From Phycisphaerae bacterium (lineage in GTDB: Bacteria > Planctomycetota > Phycisphaerae > SM23-33): a stretch of 45,885 nt of DNA. Every line of letters begins with the position of its first letter. Position 1 is the first letter of the stretch. The stretch spans positions 1 to 45,885 of the forward strand of contig JASLNT010000076.1 in the NCBI GenBank assembly GCA_030745875.1. The letters are read 5' to 3'. Below are positions 16,112 to 25,250 of the stretch, piece after piece. The translations under genes were made by a program, and so were the position numbers. The notes under the pieces were generated by a model that saw only the letters and a list, made by a program, of their open reading frames with translations, made no database searches and had not been told where the DNA came from.

Positions 16112-17425
16112 ATGCAAAGCGACACCAAAAAACATCTGAGCAGGCGGAGGTTCCTTAAGGGCGCCGCGGCCGGGGCGATCGCCCTTCCGTATGCGATCAC
16201 GTCAGACGCGCTTGGCGGACCGAACAAGGCTCCCGCCAGCGAGCGGGTCGTGTTCGGAGCTATCGGAATTCGCGGACGGGGCATGCACGATCTGCGCTGG
16301 GTGATGGGCCAGCCCGACGTGCAGTTCGTCGCGATCTGCGACATTCAGAAAGTCCAGCAGAAGAAGATCAAGGCCTACGTGGACAAACGCTACAATAACA
16401 CGGACTGCAAGATGTACCAGGACATGCGGGAGTTCCTGCCCGCGCGTCCGGACATCGACGCGGTGCTGATCGCCACGGGCGACCGCTGGCATGCGATGGC
16501 GTCGATCACGGCGATGAAGGCGGGCAAGGACGTCTACACCGAGAAGCCCTCGTGCATGACCATCGCCGAAGGCAAAGCGGTCGTAGAAACCGCCAAACGC
16601 TACGGACGCGTCTACCAGACGGGCACGCAGCGAGTCAGCGAACCGAACCACGTGTTCGCGATCGAAATGGCGCGCACGGGTCGCCTGGGCAAGATACACA
16701 CCGCCTACGCACACATCGCCCCGTGGGATGCGGCCAAGATGCGTCACGACTGGCTGCCGGCCGATCCCCAACCGTCCAAAGAGGAAGTTGATTGGGACAT
16801 GTGGTTGGGACCGTGCCCGTGGAGGCCTTTCAACAAGAGCTACATACGGGGCGGATGGCGCGGACATTACGATTTCCACACGAGCTGCATCGGCGAATGG
16901 GGAGCCCATACGTTCGCCCAGGCGCAGCTCGGCCTGGGATGCGAAAACACCTCGCCGGTCGAGTACAACTACGTTGACAACGACAGCGGCGACGGAATGG
17001 TCGTCCGGTTCGCCAACGGCGTGAAGATGGTGCTTTCGCGAGGGAACAAGTGGTGGCGCGGTTCGTGCGGCGAGCGGTTCGTGGGCTCCGAAGGCTGGGC
17101 CGGTTCGGCTGACGGATACTCCCGCCCGGACGTTTCTTCACCGTCGATGCTGGGCGAGTACAAGAAGGTGCTCAGCGACTACGTAGCCCGCACGGGACGC
17201 TCGCTGGACCACATGCGGAACCTGGTCGACTGCGTCAAATCGCGCCAGCAAACCGTCGCCAACCCCACGCTGATGCACCGCTCGATGAGCACCGTGCACG
17301 GAGCGAACATCTGCATGTGGCTGCAGCGGACGCTAAGGTACGATCCGGTAAAGGAAGAGTTCATCAACGACGACGAGGCCAACAGACTCCGATCCCGCGC
17401 GATGCGCGCGCCGTGGCGACTGTAA
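16112..17425 (+). CDS. Tat-exported Gfo/Idh/MocA oxidoreductase (paralog 2)
   Basis: The protein has 437 residues from ATG 16112, 29 bp after paralog 1. A Tat motif (LSRRRFLKG), Rossmann motif GAIGIRGRG, EKP at the same positions (144-146) and GAHTFAQ are all present. It is longest-conserved with paralog 1 in the signal peptide (ALPYAITSDALG), the nucleotide-binding half and the last 13 residues. It differs most in the segment 185-260, which shapes the substrate pocket, so the two may act on different sugars or form a heteromer. It is followed directly by the HEAT/DUF1080 gene, which suggests a shared pathway. Confidence 0.85.
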   Translation: MQSDTKKHLSRRRFLKGAAAGAIALPYAITSDALGGPNKAPASERVVFGAIGIRGRGMHDLRWVMGQPDVQFVAICDIQKVQQKKIKAYVDKRYNNTDCKMYQDMREFLPARPDIDAVLIATGDRWHAMASITAMKAGKDVYTEKPSCMTIAEGKAVVETAKRYGRVYQTGTQRVSEPNHVFAIEMARTGRLGKIHTAYAHIAPWDAAKMRHDWLPADPQPSKEEVDWDMWLGPCPWRPFNKSYIRGGWRGHYDFHTSCIGEWGAHTFAQAQLGLGCENTSPVEYNYVDNDSGDGMVVRFANGVKMVLSRGNKWWRGSCGERFVGSEGWAGSADGYSRPDVSSPSMLGEYKKVLSDYVARTGRSLDHMRNLVDCVKSRQQTVANPTLMHRSMSTVHGANICMWLQRTLRYDPVKEEFINDDEANRLRSRAMRAPWRL

Positions 17426-17458
17426 ATGATCACACCAAACTCCATAGGAGACACCAAT

Positions 17459-20134
17459 ATGTTCAACCGCACACTTACGATTACGCTTCTGGCGGCATTC
17501 CTGATCGCCCCATCGACATCCCGCGCCGCCGAGGCCACCTCAAGCGCCAAATGCATCGCGACCCTTAAATCCGCCGACGCGGATCTGAAAGCCAAGAACG
17601 ACGCCTGTCGCGAACTGGCGACTATCGGCGATCCGAAGGCGATACCCGTGCTGGTGGGCCTGCTGGGCGACGAGAAGCTGTCGCACATGGCGAGATACGC
17701 ACTGGAACCGATCGCCGACGCGTCGGTCGACTCGGCGTTTCGAGATGCAATGGGCGCACTCAAAGGCTCCCTGCGAGTCGGCGTGATAAACTCGATCGGC
17801 GTGCGGCGGGATGAAAAAGCCGTCAGCGCTCTGATCGCTCTGGTGAAAGGCTCCGACAAATCCGCTGCGTCGGCGGCTATCGGTTCGCTGGGGAAGATCG
17901 CAACACCCCAGGCTCTCAGCACGCTCGCCGGTTGCAGAAAATCGCCCCCCTCCGACCTGCAATGGGCTATCGCCGACGCATCTCTGGCGGCGGCGGAGTA
18001 CTTGATCAAGCAGAACAAATCCGCCGACGCGGTGGCGATCTACACGGAATTGAACGGGGAGACGTGGCCTAAACAGGTTCGCCTAGGCGCGTTCAGCGGT
18101 CTGTTGGAGACCGAAGCCGACAAGGCTCCCGCCCGGATCGCCGCAGCGCTGACCGGTAAGGACAAAATCGTGCGAGCGGTGGCTATTGCGAAGATCGCAA
18201 CGTTGAAGGGCGACGGGATCTCGGCGCGATTCGCATCCGAGTTGCCCAAGCTGTCGTCCGGCGCGCAGGTAATGTTGATCAACGCCCTGGCCGGTCGAAA
18301 GGATGCGGCGGCGCGTCCGGCGATCGTCAAGGCCGCGGGGCATGACGACCCGGCCGTTCGAACTGCGGCGATACAGGCGCTCGGATCGCTGGGCGACATC
18401 GCCTGTGCGAAGATGTTGTGCGACACGATAGTCGGCGGAAAGACCGACCAGGAAAAACAGGCCGCACAATCCAGTCTTAGGGCTCTGAGCGTCAAGGGCG
18501 TTGACGAGTTGCTGATCAAACGGCTGGATTCCTCCCAGGGCGACTTGAAGCTCCAACTGCTCAACATACTCGTCGATCGCAAAGCCGCTCTAGCCTCATC
18601 CGCCCTGATAACCCAGGCTGCGGGCAAGGACCCGAAAGTAAGCGCGGCGGCGTTCCGCGGATTGGGGCGAATCGCTTCACCGAAGGACCTGCCGGCGATT
18701 CTCAAACTGCTGACCAAAACCAAAGACCCCGCCGCCGGGCGCGAAGCACAGTTGGCGGTGATCGCGGTGTCGCGGAAGATCGAACCGCCTGCAGCGCAGG
18801 CCGACGCAGTACTCGCTGCTCTCAAGAGCGCCGCAACAACGCCCGCCAAATGCTCGCTGATTTCGGTGCTGGGCGGGATCGGAAGCGCAAAGGCGTTCAG
18901 CGCAGTCAAGTCCGCCGCGGGCTCCGACACCGCGGAGATTCACGACGCGGCGGTTCGCGCCCTTACGGTCTGGCCTGACGCGACAGCCGCCGACACCCTG
19001 CTGGACATCTTCAGTTCGACCAAGAACAAGACGCACCGAACGCTGGCGTTGCGAGGAGCCGTCAGGCTTCTGTCACTGCCCGGACAGGACGTCGAAAAAA
19101 CGCTGGACGCCTACAAGAAACTGCTGAACAACATCAGTCAAGCCGGAGAAATCAAGCTCGTGCTGTCCGGATTGGGCTCGGTTCCCGACAGGGGCGCTTT
19201 GAAGATCCTCGAGCCGTATACAAAAAACAGAGCTGTCCGAAGGGAAGCGACGGCGGCGTGCCAGAATGTCCTCAAGGCGATAAAGACCAAGCCCCGGGAC
19301 ATCGTCTACACGAAGCTCGTCAAGGTTGTGTACGGATTCGGTGACAAAGTCCAGGACGTCACGGGCAAGGTCGCGGGACTGAAGGACGCCGGCGGAACTA
19401 TCCGCCTGTCCAACAAGTACAACACCCATTTCGGCGACCCGGCGCCCGGAGCCTTCAAGGATATTGTCATCACGTTTGAACTCAACGGTGAGACACAGAC
19501 CGTCAAGCTGATCGAGAATACGCCCATCACGATGAAACTCGCGGGTGGAAAGACCACGCCGAAAACCGCGCCAAAAACCTCGTCCGGAGCCTTTACTCCG
19601 TTGTTCGACGGCAAGACGCTCAGCGGCTGGAAGGGCAGAAAATCGCTCTGGAGCGTCCAGGACGGAACCGTCGTGGGGCAAACCACAAAAGACTTCGTAC
19701 TCAAGCATAATGATTTCCTGTACACCGAAAAGGAGTACGGCGACTTTGAACTAACGCTGAGTTACAAACTTGAAAACGGCAACTCCGGCGTGCAGATCCG
19801 CAGCCAGGTGCACGATGACTTCCGCATTACAGGCTACCAGGCCGACATCGCAGTGAAGCGGTACACCGGTATTCTGTACGACGAGGGCAGACGCGGAATC
19901 ATCGCCGACGTCAAGCCCGCGGAGATTTCGAAGTTCCTTAAGAAAGGCTGGAACGACTACCGCATAGTCTGCAAGGGACCGGAGATCACGCTCTGGATCA
20001 ACGGTAAGCAGACGATAACCTACACCGAGAAGAAGGCCTCAATCCCCGCTAAGGGCGTAATCGCCTTCCAACTCCACCGCGGTCCGCCGATGAAGGTCAT
20101 GTTCAAGGACATCAAGATCAAGGAACTCAACTAG
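17459..20134 (+). CDS. Exported HEAT-repeat protein with C-terminal DUF1080
   Basis: ATG 17459 has AGGAG eight bases upstream and begins a signal peptide (MFNRTLTITLLAAFLIAPSTSRA). The 891-residue protein has Ala-rich HEAT-like repeats (about 30-600, each with DPKAIPVL/DPAVRTAAIQALGSLGD-type units), a linker domain (about 610-690) with VYGFGDKVQDVTGKV and a C-terminal DUF1080 module (about 711-891, FTPLFDGKTLSGWKG to KVMFKDIKIKEL). The middle domain resembles the heme-linked modules found in planctomycete membrane-bound dehydrogenases, but no CxxCH is present. DUF1080 is the 3-keto-disaccharide hydrolase family and is often found next to Gfo/Idh/MocA genes, as here. The HEAT part may be a scaffold. 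Confidence 0.8.
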   Translation: MFNRTLTITLLAAFLIAPSTSRAAEATSSAKCIATLKSADADLKAKNDACRELATIGDPKAIPVLVGLLGDEKLSHMARYALEPIADASVDSAFRDAMGALKGSLRVGVINSIGVRRDEKAVSALIALVKGSDKSAASAAIGSLGKIATPQALSTLAGCRKSPPSDLQWAIADASLAAAEYLIKQNKSADAVAIYTELNGETWPKQVRLGAFSGLLETEADKAPARIAAALTGKDKIVRAVAIAKIATLKGDGISARFASELPKLSSGAQVMLINALAGRKDAAARPAIVKAAGHDDPAVRTAAIQALGSLGDIACAKMLCDTIVGGKTDQEKQAAQSSLRALSVKGVDELLIKRLDSSQGDLKLQLLNILVDRKAALASSALITQAAGKDPKVSAAAFRGLGRIASPKDLPAILKLLTKTKDPAAGREAQLAVIAVSRKIEPPAAQADAVLAALKSAATTPAKCSLISVLGGIGSAKAFSAVKSAAGSDTAEIHDAAVRALTVWPDATAADTLLDIFSSTKNKTHRTLALRGAVRLLSLPGQDVEKTLDAYKKLLNNISQAGEIKLVLSGLGSVPDRGALKILEPYTKNRAVRREATAACQNVLKAIKTKPRDIVYTKLVKVVYGFGDKVQDVTGKVAGLKDAGGTIRLSNKYNTHFGDPAPGAFKDIVITFELNGETQTVKLIENTPITMKLAGGKTTPKTAPKTSSGAFTPLFDGKTLSGWKGRKSLWSVQDGTVVGQTTKDFVLKHNDFLYTEKEYGDFELTLSYKLENGNSGVQIRSQVHDDFRITGYQADIAVKRYTGILYDEGRRGIIADVKPAEISKFLKKGWNDYRIVCKGPEITLWINGKQTITYTEKKASIPAKGVIAFQLHRGPPMKVMFKDIKIKELN

Positions 20135-20148
20135 CGGAAAGCAAGAAC

Positions 20149-23100
20149 ATGAAAACAACCCAACGCCTCGTGGCGACGCTTCTGGTTTGCGCCGCGGGCG
20201 GATCGGTAATCTGCCGCGCAGCCAATGGGCCGACCGCCGCGTCAGTCGTAGCCTGGGTGCGATTTGAGAAGGCCCGGCACAGACACGCCGACACACCGTA
20301 CCTCTGGCTCGGACACGGGAACATCGAGCTGACGATCGACGTCAGGCCCGAGCCCGGGCAGGTACTGGAGTTGCTTTGGGGCTGCAAGAACGACACGCGC
20401 GGCGGCGTGGCGGTGGTCAACGGGCGGGAGGTCAGTCTCAGCAGCAGCGGTTACGACGGTTTCAAATGGCTCACCGTGCCCGCGGGCAAGAACCCCAAGA
20501 CCCTCGATCGGTATGAAATCACGCTCAAGCGGGATTCGACTAAGGCGGGCTTCATCGCGGCCGTGCGACTGAAAAGCCCGCGCAAAGCGCCCAGAGACCC
20601 GCCCGATCGGGACAAGACGCCCGCCTACAAGATCACCGTCAAGACTCCCGTAGTTCCCGTCAGACCGCGGCGCCCGGTGCAAAGCGAAGCATTCTCCCGG
20701 ATGCGTCCGTTCTGGGATCGCCCCGCCCCGCCGCCGACAAAGCTGATGAGCGATCAGCGACAGGAAGCAGCCTTCAACCAGGCCGAACTCCACGGGCGAC
20801 AGGCCAACGAAGCGTTCTTCCGCTGCGGGCGGTTCGTTGAGGGCTGGCTCAAACACGCCGATCCCAAAACCGGGCTGATCCCGCGCAATCTCAATCGAAA
20901 TCGCGACATCTGGAACGCCAAAGACTCCGCCGCCGACAACTACCCGTTCATGGTCCTGACAAGCGCCATGACCGACCGCAAAATGTTCGACGGGCGAATG
21001 CTGGACATGCTCCGCACGGAGACCAAACTGACCAGCCGCCTGGGGCGACTGCCCGACACCTGGTCGTTCTCGAAGCAGGGTTTCGCGTCAGCCGAACCGA
21101 ACCTCCAGTCGATCATTTTCGGCGGTTCGGAGTACGTCAAGGACGGTCTGCTTGCGGTGACCGAATGGCTGGGCCCGAGCCCCTGGTCGCAGCGAATGGT
21201 GGGAATCATCGACGACATCTGGGCACGCGCGCCGGTCAAAACGCCCCGGGGGATGATCCCCTCGACCGATCCCGAAGTAAACGGTGAGATGCTGCAGGCC
21301 CTTTCGCGGGTCTACTGGATGACCGGCGAGAAGAAGTATCTCGATTACGCCATCCGCCTGGGCGACTACTACCTGCTGGACGGTCACGACCCGCTGCGAG
21401 GCTCGTCAGCCGTCCGCCTGATCGCGCACGGCGGGGAGGTCTTCTCCGGGCTGGCTGAATTGTACGCAACCGTCAGCGTCGCGGCGCCCAAAAAGCGAAC
21501 CGCTTACCGCAAACCGATCCACGCCATGTTCAACCGCCTGCTGGAGATCGGGCGTAACTCTCACGGAATGATCTACGCGTCGGTGGACCCCAAAACGGGA
21601 AAGCACCGGGGCATATGCGACACATGGGGCTACACCTACAATGGCGTCTACACGCTCTACCTGGTCGACAAGACTCCTGAGCACCTCGCCGCGGTTCGAA
21701 AGCCGCTGAACAATCTCAAGCAGCACTACTCCGATCATCATTGGGGCAGCGCCGACGAATACGCCGACACCGTCGAAGGAGGAATCAACCTGCTGAACCG
21801 CGAGCCGATCGCCTCTGTCGGCGACTGGATCGACACGACGATCGTCAAGATGTGGAGCAAGCAGAGACCGGACGGCGTGATCGAAGGCTGGCACGGAGAC
21901 GGTAACAACGCCCGGACCTCGCTGATGTACGCCTTGTGGAAGACCCGCGGGCTGACCGTTCGAAACTGGCGCCAGGATGTTCGCTTCGGAGCCGTCCAAG
22001 CCGAACATACGCTCTACATAACCATCCGGGCCGAGAAGAAATGGTCCGGACATCTGCTGTTCGACAAGCAGCGTCACAAGGTTAACCTTCACCTGCCGAT
22101 GGACTATCCGCGGCTGAACCAACTGCCCGAATGGTTCACCACGCAAGCCGACAAGCGTTACACCGTCCGCAATGTCACCGCCGGCGGCGAATCGGTCTTC
22201 ATCGGTAAGCAACTGCAGGATGGGCTCGAAATCTCGCTGACCCCGGGCGCCGAAATGCGTTTGATTGTCACGCGGCAGGGCTCTGCAGCCGCCAAACCGC
22301 CCCTGCCCAAGCCCGCCGACCCCAAGGCGATGGTGAAGAAAGTGGCCGATGCGGTCCTGCGCGACTTCCCCAAACCGCCTCCGTTCAACTGGGGCGAGGG
22401 CGTGATGCTCAGCGGTATGATGCGGGCGTATCACCTGACAAAGGACCAGCGCTATCTGAAGTTCGTCCGCAACTTCGCCGACCATTGGCGCCAACAAGGC
22501 ATTGTCTCCACGCTCCGCAAGCGAGGGTACTGCGGTCATTGGGGCCCGGGACACGCAATGCTCATGCTTTACGAGGTCACAAAAGACAAACGCCATCTCG
22601 CCCTGGCCGAGCAGATCATCGCGTTTATGCTCGACAAGGCCGAGCGAACGAAAGACGGCGGGCTGAGCCATTTCAACGGTCGCCCGCAGCTCTGGGTCGA
22701 TACGCTCGACATGTGCTGCCCCGTGTTTTCACACGCAGCCCGGATCAAGGGCGAACCAAAGCTCCAAGCCGAAGCCGTGAGCCAACTGGAAGTCTTCGCC
22801 AAGCATCTCCAGGACCCCAAGACCGGACTGTTCTACCACATGTGGGACGAGCGCAGCGGCAAGCGGACACCGTCCTACTGGGCCCGGGGCAACGGATGGG
22901 TCGTCATGTCCTACACCGAAGTGCTCAAGCACGCAAAGGCCAACTCCCCCGCCCGCAAGAGATTAACCGCAGCGTTCGAAAAGCAACTGGCGAGCATAGT
23001 CCGCCTGCAGGACAGGCGATCGGGCCTGTGGCGAACCGTACTCGATCAACCGGATACGTACCTCGAGACGTCTGCGTCGGCGATGTTCCTGTTCGCCCTG

Positions 23101-23346
23101 GCCGAGTGCGGGAATCGGAAGCTCGCAGACGCCCCTTACGCCGAGACGATGCGCCGCGCCTGGGCGGGCCTGTCCAAACAGGTAGACGCCCGCGGGCGGG
23201 TGATTGGCGTATCGGCGGGCACGGGGCCCAGCGGAAAGTCCGGTTATGTCGCACGAAAAGCGGGCACCTACACCTGGGGAACCGGAGCCTTCCTCCACGC
23301 CGCCTGCTCATACGCCGAAAGCGGATTGCAAGCAACCAAACCTTGA
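20149..23346 (+). CDS. Two-module exported glycoside hydrolase with GH105/GH88 C-terminus
   Basis: This 1065-residue protein has a signal peptide (to about residue 24). A beta-sandwich-like domain (about 30-180) and a large alpha-helical module (about 200-650) follow; the latter resembles an (alpha/alpha)6 barrel whose family I cannot name. A C-terminal unsaturated-uronyl hydrolase-like barrel (about 740-1060) has LWVD851TLDM, matching the GH105/GH88 catalytic Asp region. It also has SYWARGNGWVVMSY, SGLWRTVLDQPDTYLETSAS and YTWGTGAFLHAACSY. GH105/GH88 enzymes remove unsaturated uronic acids left by polysaccharide lyases. The gene ends the operon, with a 17-bp inverted repeat 46 bp downstream. 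The first barrel could be a second catalytic module or a catalytically dead one. Confidence 0.8.
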   Translation: MKTTQRLVATLLVCAAGGSVICRAANGPTAASVVAWVRFEKARHRHADTPYLWLGHGNIELTIDVRPEPGQVLELLWGCKNDTRGGVAVVNGREVSLSSSGYDGFKWLTVPAGKNPKTLDRYEITLKRDSTKAGFIAAVRLKSPRKAPRDPPDRDKTPAYKITVKTPVVPVRPRRPVQSEAFSRMRPFWDRPAPPPTKLMSDQRQEAAFNQAELHGRQANEAFFRCGRFVEGWLKHADPKTGLIPRNLNRNRDIWNAKDSAADNYPFMVLTSAMTDRKMFDGRMLDMLRTETKLTSRLGRLPDTWSFSKQGFASAEPNLQSIIFGGSEYVKDGLLAVTEWLGPSPWSQRMVGIIDDIWARAPVKTPRGMIPSTDPEVNGEMLQALSRVYWMTGEKKYLDYAIRLGDYYLLDGHDPLRGSSAVRLIAHGGEVFSGLAELYATVSVAAPKKRTAYRKPIHAMFNRLLEIGRNSHGMIYASVDPKTGKHRGICDTWGYTYNGVYTLYLVDKTPEHLAAVRKPLNNLKQHYSDHHWGSADEYADTVEGGINLLNREPIASVGDWIDTTIVKMWSKQRPDGVIEGWHGDGNNARTSLMYALWKTRGLTVRNWRQDVRFGAVQAEHTLYITIRAEKKWSGHLLFDKQRHKVNLHLPMDYPRLNQLPEWFTTQADKRYTVRNVTAGGESVFIGKQLQDGLEISLTPGAEMRLIVTRQGSAAAKPPLPKPADPKAMVKKVADAVLRDFPKPPPFNWGEGVMLSGMMRAYHLTKDQRYLKFVRNFADHWRQQGIVSTLRKRGYCGHWGPGHAMLMLYEVTKDKRHLALAEQIIAFMLDKAERTKDGGLSHFNGRPQLWVDTLDMCCPVFSHAARIKGEPKLQAEAVSQLEVFAKHLQDPKTGLFYHMWDERSGKRTPSYWARGNGWVVMSYTEVLKHAKANSPARKRLTAAFEKQLASIVRLQDRRSGLWRTVLDQPDTYLETSASAMFLFALAECGNRKLADAPYAETMRRAWAGLSKQVDARGRVIGVSAGTGPSGKSGYVARKAGTYTWGTGAFLHAACSYAESGLQATKP

Positions 23347-23392
23347 CTCGCATCGTCACGCACATTCTTGCAAGAACCCCTTGCCCGACCGA

Positions 23393-23482
23393 TGCTAAGC
23401 CGCAAGCGGACGGCAAGCGGGGATTCCATATCGGCAGGTCGATGGGAAGCAAACGTGGAGTCGTGCCGCTTGCGGCTTAGCA
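23393..23482. repeat. 17-bp perfect inverted repeat between convergent genes
   Basis: TGCTAAGCCGCAAGCGG (23393-23409) and CCGCTTGCGGCTTAGCA (23466-23482) are exact complements separated by 56 bp that include another GGCAAGCGG. It could act as a bidirectional terminator between the hydrolase and msrC genes, or be a REP-like palindrome of the genome. Confidence 0.7.
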
Positions 23483-23506
23483 GGAATCGCAAGCCTTGGT
23501 CCTGAG

Positions 23507-23965
23507 CTACGAAATCTGAAAGTATTTGCCAATCCTCTGCAAATTGTCCTGGTCGGTCTGATCGAAGGCGGCGGGTGAATTCGAATCGATGTCGAGCACG
23601 GCGATCAACTCGCCGTCACCATCCATGATCGGTATCACAAGTTCGGATTTCGTCGCAGCAGAGCAGGCAATGTGGTCCGGCTCGGCAGTCACGTCCGGTA
23701 TGTTCTGCACCGTCTTCTCACGAGCACACCGCCCGCAAATGCCCCGGGAGAAATCTATCGTCAGACAACCGTGGGCGCCCTGATACGGGCCAATCTTCAG
23801 CACTCCCCCGCCGACGTTCCTGTAGAACCCCACCCAATCGAACCGCTCGAACGTGCTGTGCAGTTCGCAGACAATCGTCGCCATAAGCGCAATGCGATCA
23901 GTCTCGCCCTCGCAAAGAAGATCGAGCGTTTCGAATAACTTGTCGTACTGTTCCTGTTCGCCCAT
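23507..23965 (-). CDS. msrC: Free methionine-R-sulfoxide reductase (GAF domain)
   Basis: This 152-residue single GAF domain carries all three cysteines of the fRMsr family: C67 (GPYQGAHGC67LTI), C77 (GIC77G) and C101 (HIAC101SAATKSEL). The 10- and 24-residue spacings match those of characterised fRMsr. These enzymes reduce free methionine-R-sulfoxide in the cytoplasm, a repair role against oxidation. No signal peptide is present. The gene starts 17 bp after the upstream esterase-like gene on the same strand, so they are likely co-transcribed although functionally unrelated. Confidence 0.85.
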   Translation of the reverse strand: MGEQEQYDKLFETLDLLCEGETDRIALMATIVCELHSTFERFDWVGFYRNVGGGVLKIGPYQGAHGCLTIDFSRGICGRCAREKTVQNIPDVTAEPDHIACSAATKSELVIPIMDGDGELIAVLDIDSNSPAAFDQTDQDNLQRIGKYFQIS

Positions 23966-23982
23966 TGGAATTCTCGTATGCG

Positions 23983-25134
23983 TTATTTCAGGAGGGCTTC
24001 GACTGCGGCGGCGCCGTTTACCGCGTGTTTGGGGCGGGGGTGTTTTTCGGTGAAGACCGTAAGCGTTTTCTTGTTCTCGATCACGATCGTCGCTTCGTCG
24101 GAGGCGGCTTTGAGTTTCAGGTGTTTGGCGAAGAACTCGTAGGCTCCGTTGCGTTTTGAAAGCCCGTAGTCGTGCCCCTCTTTCGCCAGATGCAGATTGG
24201 CGACTTTCGATTCGGCGCCGCAGAGCTTGTAGACGTTCTTGATGTAAGGGAACTCAACTTTCGGCGTGTTCTTCGTCCAGTCCTTACCGTTGGAGATGAG
24301 CAGTTGCGGGCGGGGAGCGGCGAGTGCGGCGATGTCGGCGTTGTTGGTTTCGTGGGTCGCGGACTTGTGGATGGGCATTCCGCTTTCGCAAGAACACCCG
24401 CCGAAGAAATGCGACGAAACCATCACGCAGGGTATCGAAACGAAAACGCGGTCGTCAACGGCCGTCAGGACAAACGTCTGCGTACCGCCTCCGGAGGCGC
24501 CGGTGATCCCGATTCGCTTTGGATCGACTTCCTTCAGCGTTTCGAGAAAATCGATCGCACGAATACCGTTCCACGTTTGCAGAGTCAGCGTCTTGACGCC
24601 TCTGTGCGGATACTGCGTTGACTCGCCCCAGCCCACCATGTCCAGCGACAACACGACCGCTCCCATGCGAGCCAGTGTGGCGCATCGTTTCTGCATGCTT
24701 GGACGGAACCGCCCGCCGCCGTCTCCTCCGCGATCCCGAAAATGCCCGTGCGGAGACAATATCCCCGCACAACTGGCGGCCTTGGCGCCGATCGGACGAT
24801 ACAAATTCCCCGTAACGAAGAAGCCCGGAAGGCTTTCAAACGCCACGTTCTCAACGCTGTATCCCTTGTGTGTTCGCTTGTTGCTGATGATCGGCTTGAG
24901 GTCGCACTTCTTCGGCGGTGAGTCCAGGCCCATTCCGCGGAGCATGCCCCGGCGGACGATTGCAGCCCGCTTCTTCCAGCCGGCCAGATCCGAATAACCG
25001 CCGGCGAATTTCGCCAGTTGCGTCTTGGCGGCTGCTTCGCTGTGATAGTTGCCCCGACACAGTTCAACTTTCTCCGCCGCCACAGACACCGCCGACAACA
25101 CAGCGACCAATACGATAGATATCCTGAATTTCAT
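23983..25134 (-). CDS. Exported alpha/beta hydrolase (acetyl-xylan-esterase-like)
   Basis: ATG 25134 is preferred because it starts a signal peptide (MKFRISIVLVAVLSAVSVAA), whereas the upstream open extension is hydrophilic. The 383-residue protein is an alpha/beta hydrolase with nucleophile elbow GAS214GG, an upstream HGHFRDRGG oxyanion segment, and AKEGHDYG supplying the catalytic His near the end. It resembles the Abhydrolase_7/acetyl-xylan esterase-like exported hydrolases of planctomycetes, so deacetylation or ester cleavage of a glycan is the leading guess. The substrate is unknown. The gene is divergent from the SGNH hydrolase, and a 116-bp spacer holds an 8-bp inverted repeat. Confidence 0.75.
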   Translation of the reverse strand: MKFRISIVLVAVLSAVSVAAEKVELCRGNYHSEAAAKTQLAKFAGGYSDLAGWKKRAAIVRRGMLRGMGLDSPPKKCDLKPIISNKRTHKGYSVENVAFESLPGFFVTGNLYRPIGAKAASCAGILSPHGHFRDRGGDGGGRFRPSMQKRCATLARMGAVVLSLDMVGWGESTQYPHRGVKTLTLQTWNGIRAIDFLETLKEVDPKRIGITGASGGGTQTFVLTAVDDRVFVSIPCVMVSSHFFGGCSCESGMPIHKSATHETNNADIAALAAPRPQLLISNGKDWTKNTPKVEFPYIKNVYKLCGAESKVANLHLAKEGHDYGLSKRNGAYEFFAKHLKLKAASDEATIVIENKKTLTVFTEKHPRPKHAVNGAAAVEALLK

Positions 25135-25141
25135 TTGAAGG

Positions 25142-25196
25142 TCCCTTTCACACTCGCCGAAGATTGTACCGGCCGACACGTCTGGAGCGAAAGGGA
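25142..25196. promoter_or_regulatory. Inverted repeat in divergent promoter region
   Basis: TCCCTTTC (25142-25149) and GAAAGGGA (25189-25196) are perfect complements with centres 47 bp apart. They flank the space from which both hydrolase genes are transcribed. On the minus strand TACAAT lies between them as a possible -10 for the esterase gene. Operator function is only a guess. Confidence 0.3.
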
Positions 25197-25250
25197 TTCT
25201 CGCCCGACGAGGCGAAATCAGCTATGATTGGCGGCGAAAGGAAGTTCCTC

